Source: DAOMOD01 sp035444205
GTDB taxonomy: Bacteria; Pseudomonadota; Gammaproteobacteria; Xanthomonadales; BPKI01
Reading direction: 5' to 3'
NCBI GenBank assembly: GCA_035444205.1
Contig: DAOMOD010000115.1
Location: forward strand, 1 to 13,342
DNA: 13,342 nt
Positions 12,961 to 13,342 of the stretch are shown one piece after another. The notes beneath the pieces are model-generated. The model saw only the letters and a list, made by a program, of their open reading frames with translations. It had not been told where the DNA came from and did not search any database. The position numbers and the translations under genes were made by a program. Numbering within the stretch: position 1 is the first letter of the stretch; each line of letters opens with the position of its first letter.

Positions 12961-13342
12961 ATGACCGAGCCTGCGTTCAGCCTGCAGCCAGCACATCCGG
13001 GCGACCTGCCCGCGCTGCTGATGCTGGAACAGTCGAGCTTCAGCGGCGACCGGCTCAACGCGCGCCAGTTTCGTTACCACATGGGCCACAAGCGCAACCG
13101 GCTGCTGGTGGCGAAGATCAACGGTACGGTGGTCGGAGCGGCGCTGGTATTCCTGCGCAAGGGCAGCGATCTGGCCAGGCTGTACTCCATCGCGGTGGAC
13201 GCCCGTGCGCGTGGGCGTGGCCTCGGCACCGCCCTGCTGCAGGCCGCCGAACAGGCGGCGTTCACTGCCGGGGCGCGTCGACTGCGCCTGGAAGTGCGCA
13301 GCGACAACAGCGCGGCGATCGCCCTGTACGCGAGACGTGGCT
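12961..13342 (+). CDS. GNAT-family N-acetyltransferase (5' part, runs off window)
   Basis: The frame is open for 127 codons to the right edge, beginning MTEPAFSLQPAHPGDLPALL. The acetyl-CoA-binding motif A is clear: LARLYSIAVDARARGRGLGTALLQAAEQAA (about 80-109), with R-x-x-G-x-G/A as RGRGLG. Motif B follows in RLRLEVRSDNSAAIALYARRG, which is RimI-like. The protein transfers an acetyl or acyl group to an amine; acceptor unknown. The divergent RLAN/ATP-grasp gene suggests joint action. From family knowledge, GNAT partners of RLAN ligases are often fused to a C39-like papain-fold peptidase, so the missing part could carry that domain. This is inference only, and a plain RimI-like enzyme is the alternative. 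Confidence 0.85.
   Translation, partial: MTEPAFSLQPAHPGDLPALLMLEQSSFSGDRLNARQFRYHMGHKRNRLLVAKINGTVVGAALVFLRKGSDLARLYSIAVDARARGRGLGTALLQAAEQAAFTAGARRLRLEVRSDNSAAIALYARRG

Overview
The window is a high-GC (roughly two-thirds G+C by eye) chromosomal segment, most likely from a gammaproteobacterium of the Xanthomonadales/Lysobacterales. Support for this placement: a compact MetX-type homoserine acyltransferase, a cysG-cysK cluster divergent from a CysB regulator, GTAG-headed REP palindromes like those known from Stenotrophomonas and relatives, and an RLAN/ATP-grasp gene beside a GNAT gene. The species cannot be named from this sequence alone.

Layout. (1) 1-1353, minus strand: the metX gene, running off the left edge, is preceded by a sigma70-type promoter and a well-conserved SAM-I (S-box) riboswitch. 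Its 3' end reads without a stop into dispersed short repeats. (2) 1400-2122, minus: a type II toxin-antitoxin pair of the VapBC kind with its own promoter and an 18-bp palindrome on the -35 box. The toxin appears to start at a CTG codon. (3) 2331-3065, minus: an exported SIMPL-domain (DUF541/YggE-like) protein. (4) 3208-7014: the sulfur block, cysK and cysG on the minus strand and cysB divergent on the plus strand, with a pair of inverted REP elements on each side of cysG. (5) 7048-10484, plus: a tightly packed envelope cluster consisting of a small CHCC zinc-finger protein, a GT4 glycosyltransferase, an O-antigen-ligase-type membrane protein and an LpxL-type lipid A acyltransferase. The last three genes are joined by ATGA overlaps. 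(6) 10526-13342: a DUF4349 lipoprotein and an RLAN-domain RimK-like ATP-grasp ligase on the minus strand, and a divergent GNAT acetyltransferase running off the right edge.

How the genes fit together. The left half is dominated by sulfur amino acid synthesis: homoserine activation under SAM feedback at RNA level, and siroheme and cysteine synthesis next to their usual activator CysB. The plus-strand cluster builds lipopolysaccharide: sugar transfer, polymer ligation and secondary acylation of lipid A. The right end holds a predicted amide- or peptide-bond-forming pair (ATP-grasp plus GNAT) whose substrate is unknown. This is the best candidate in the window for an incompletely described system.
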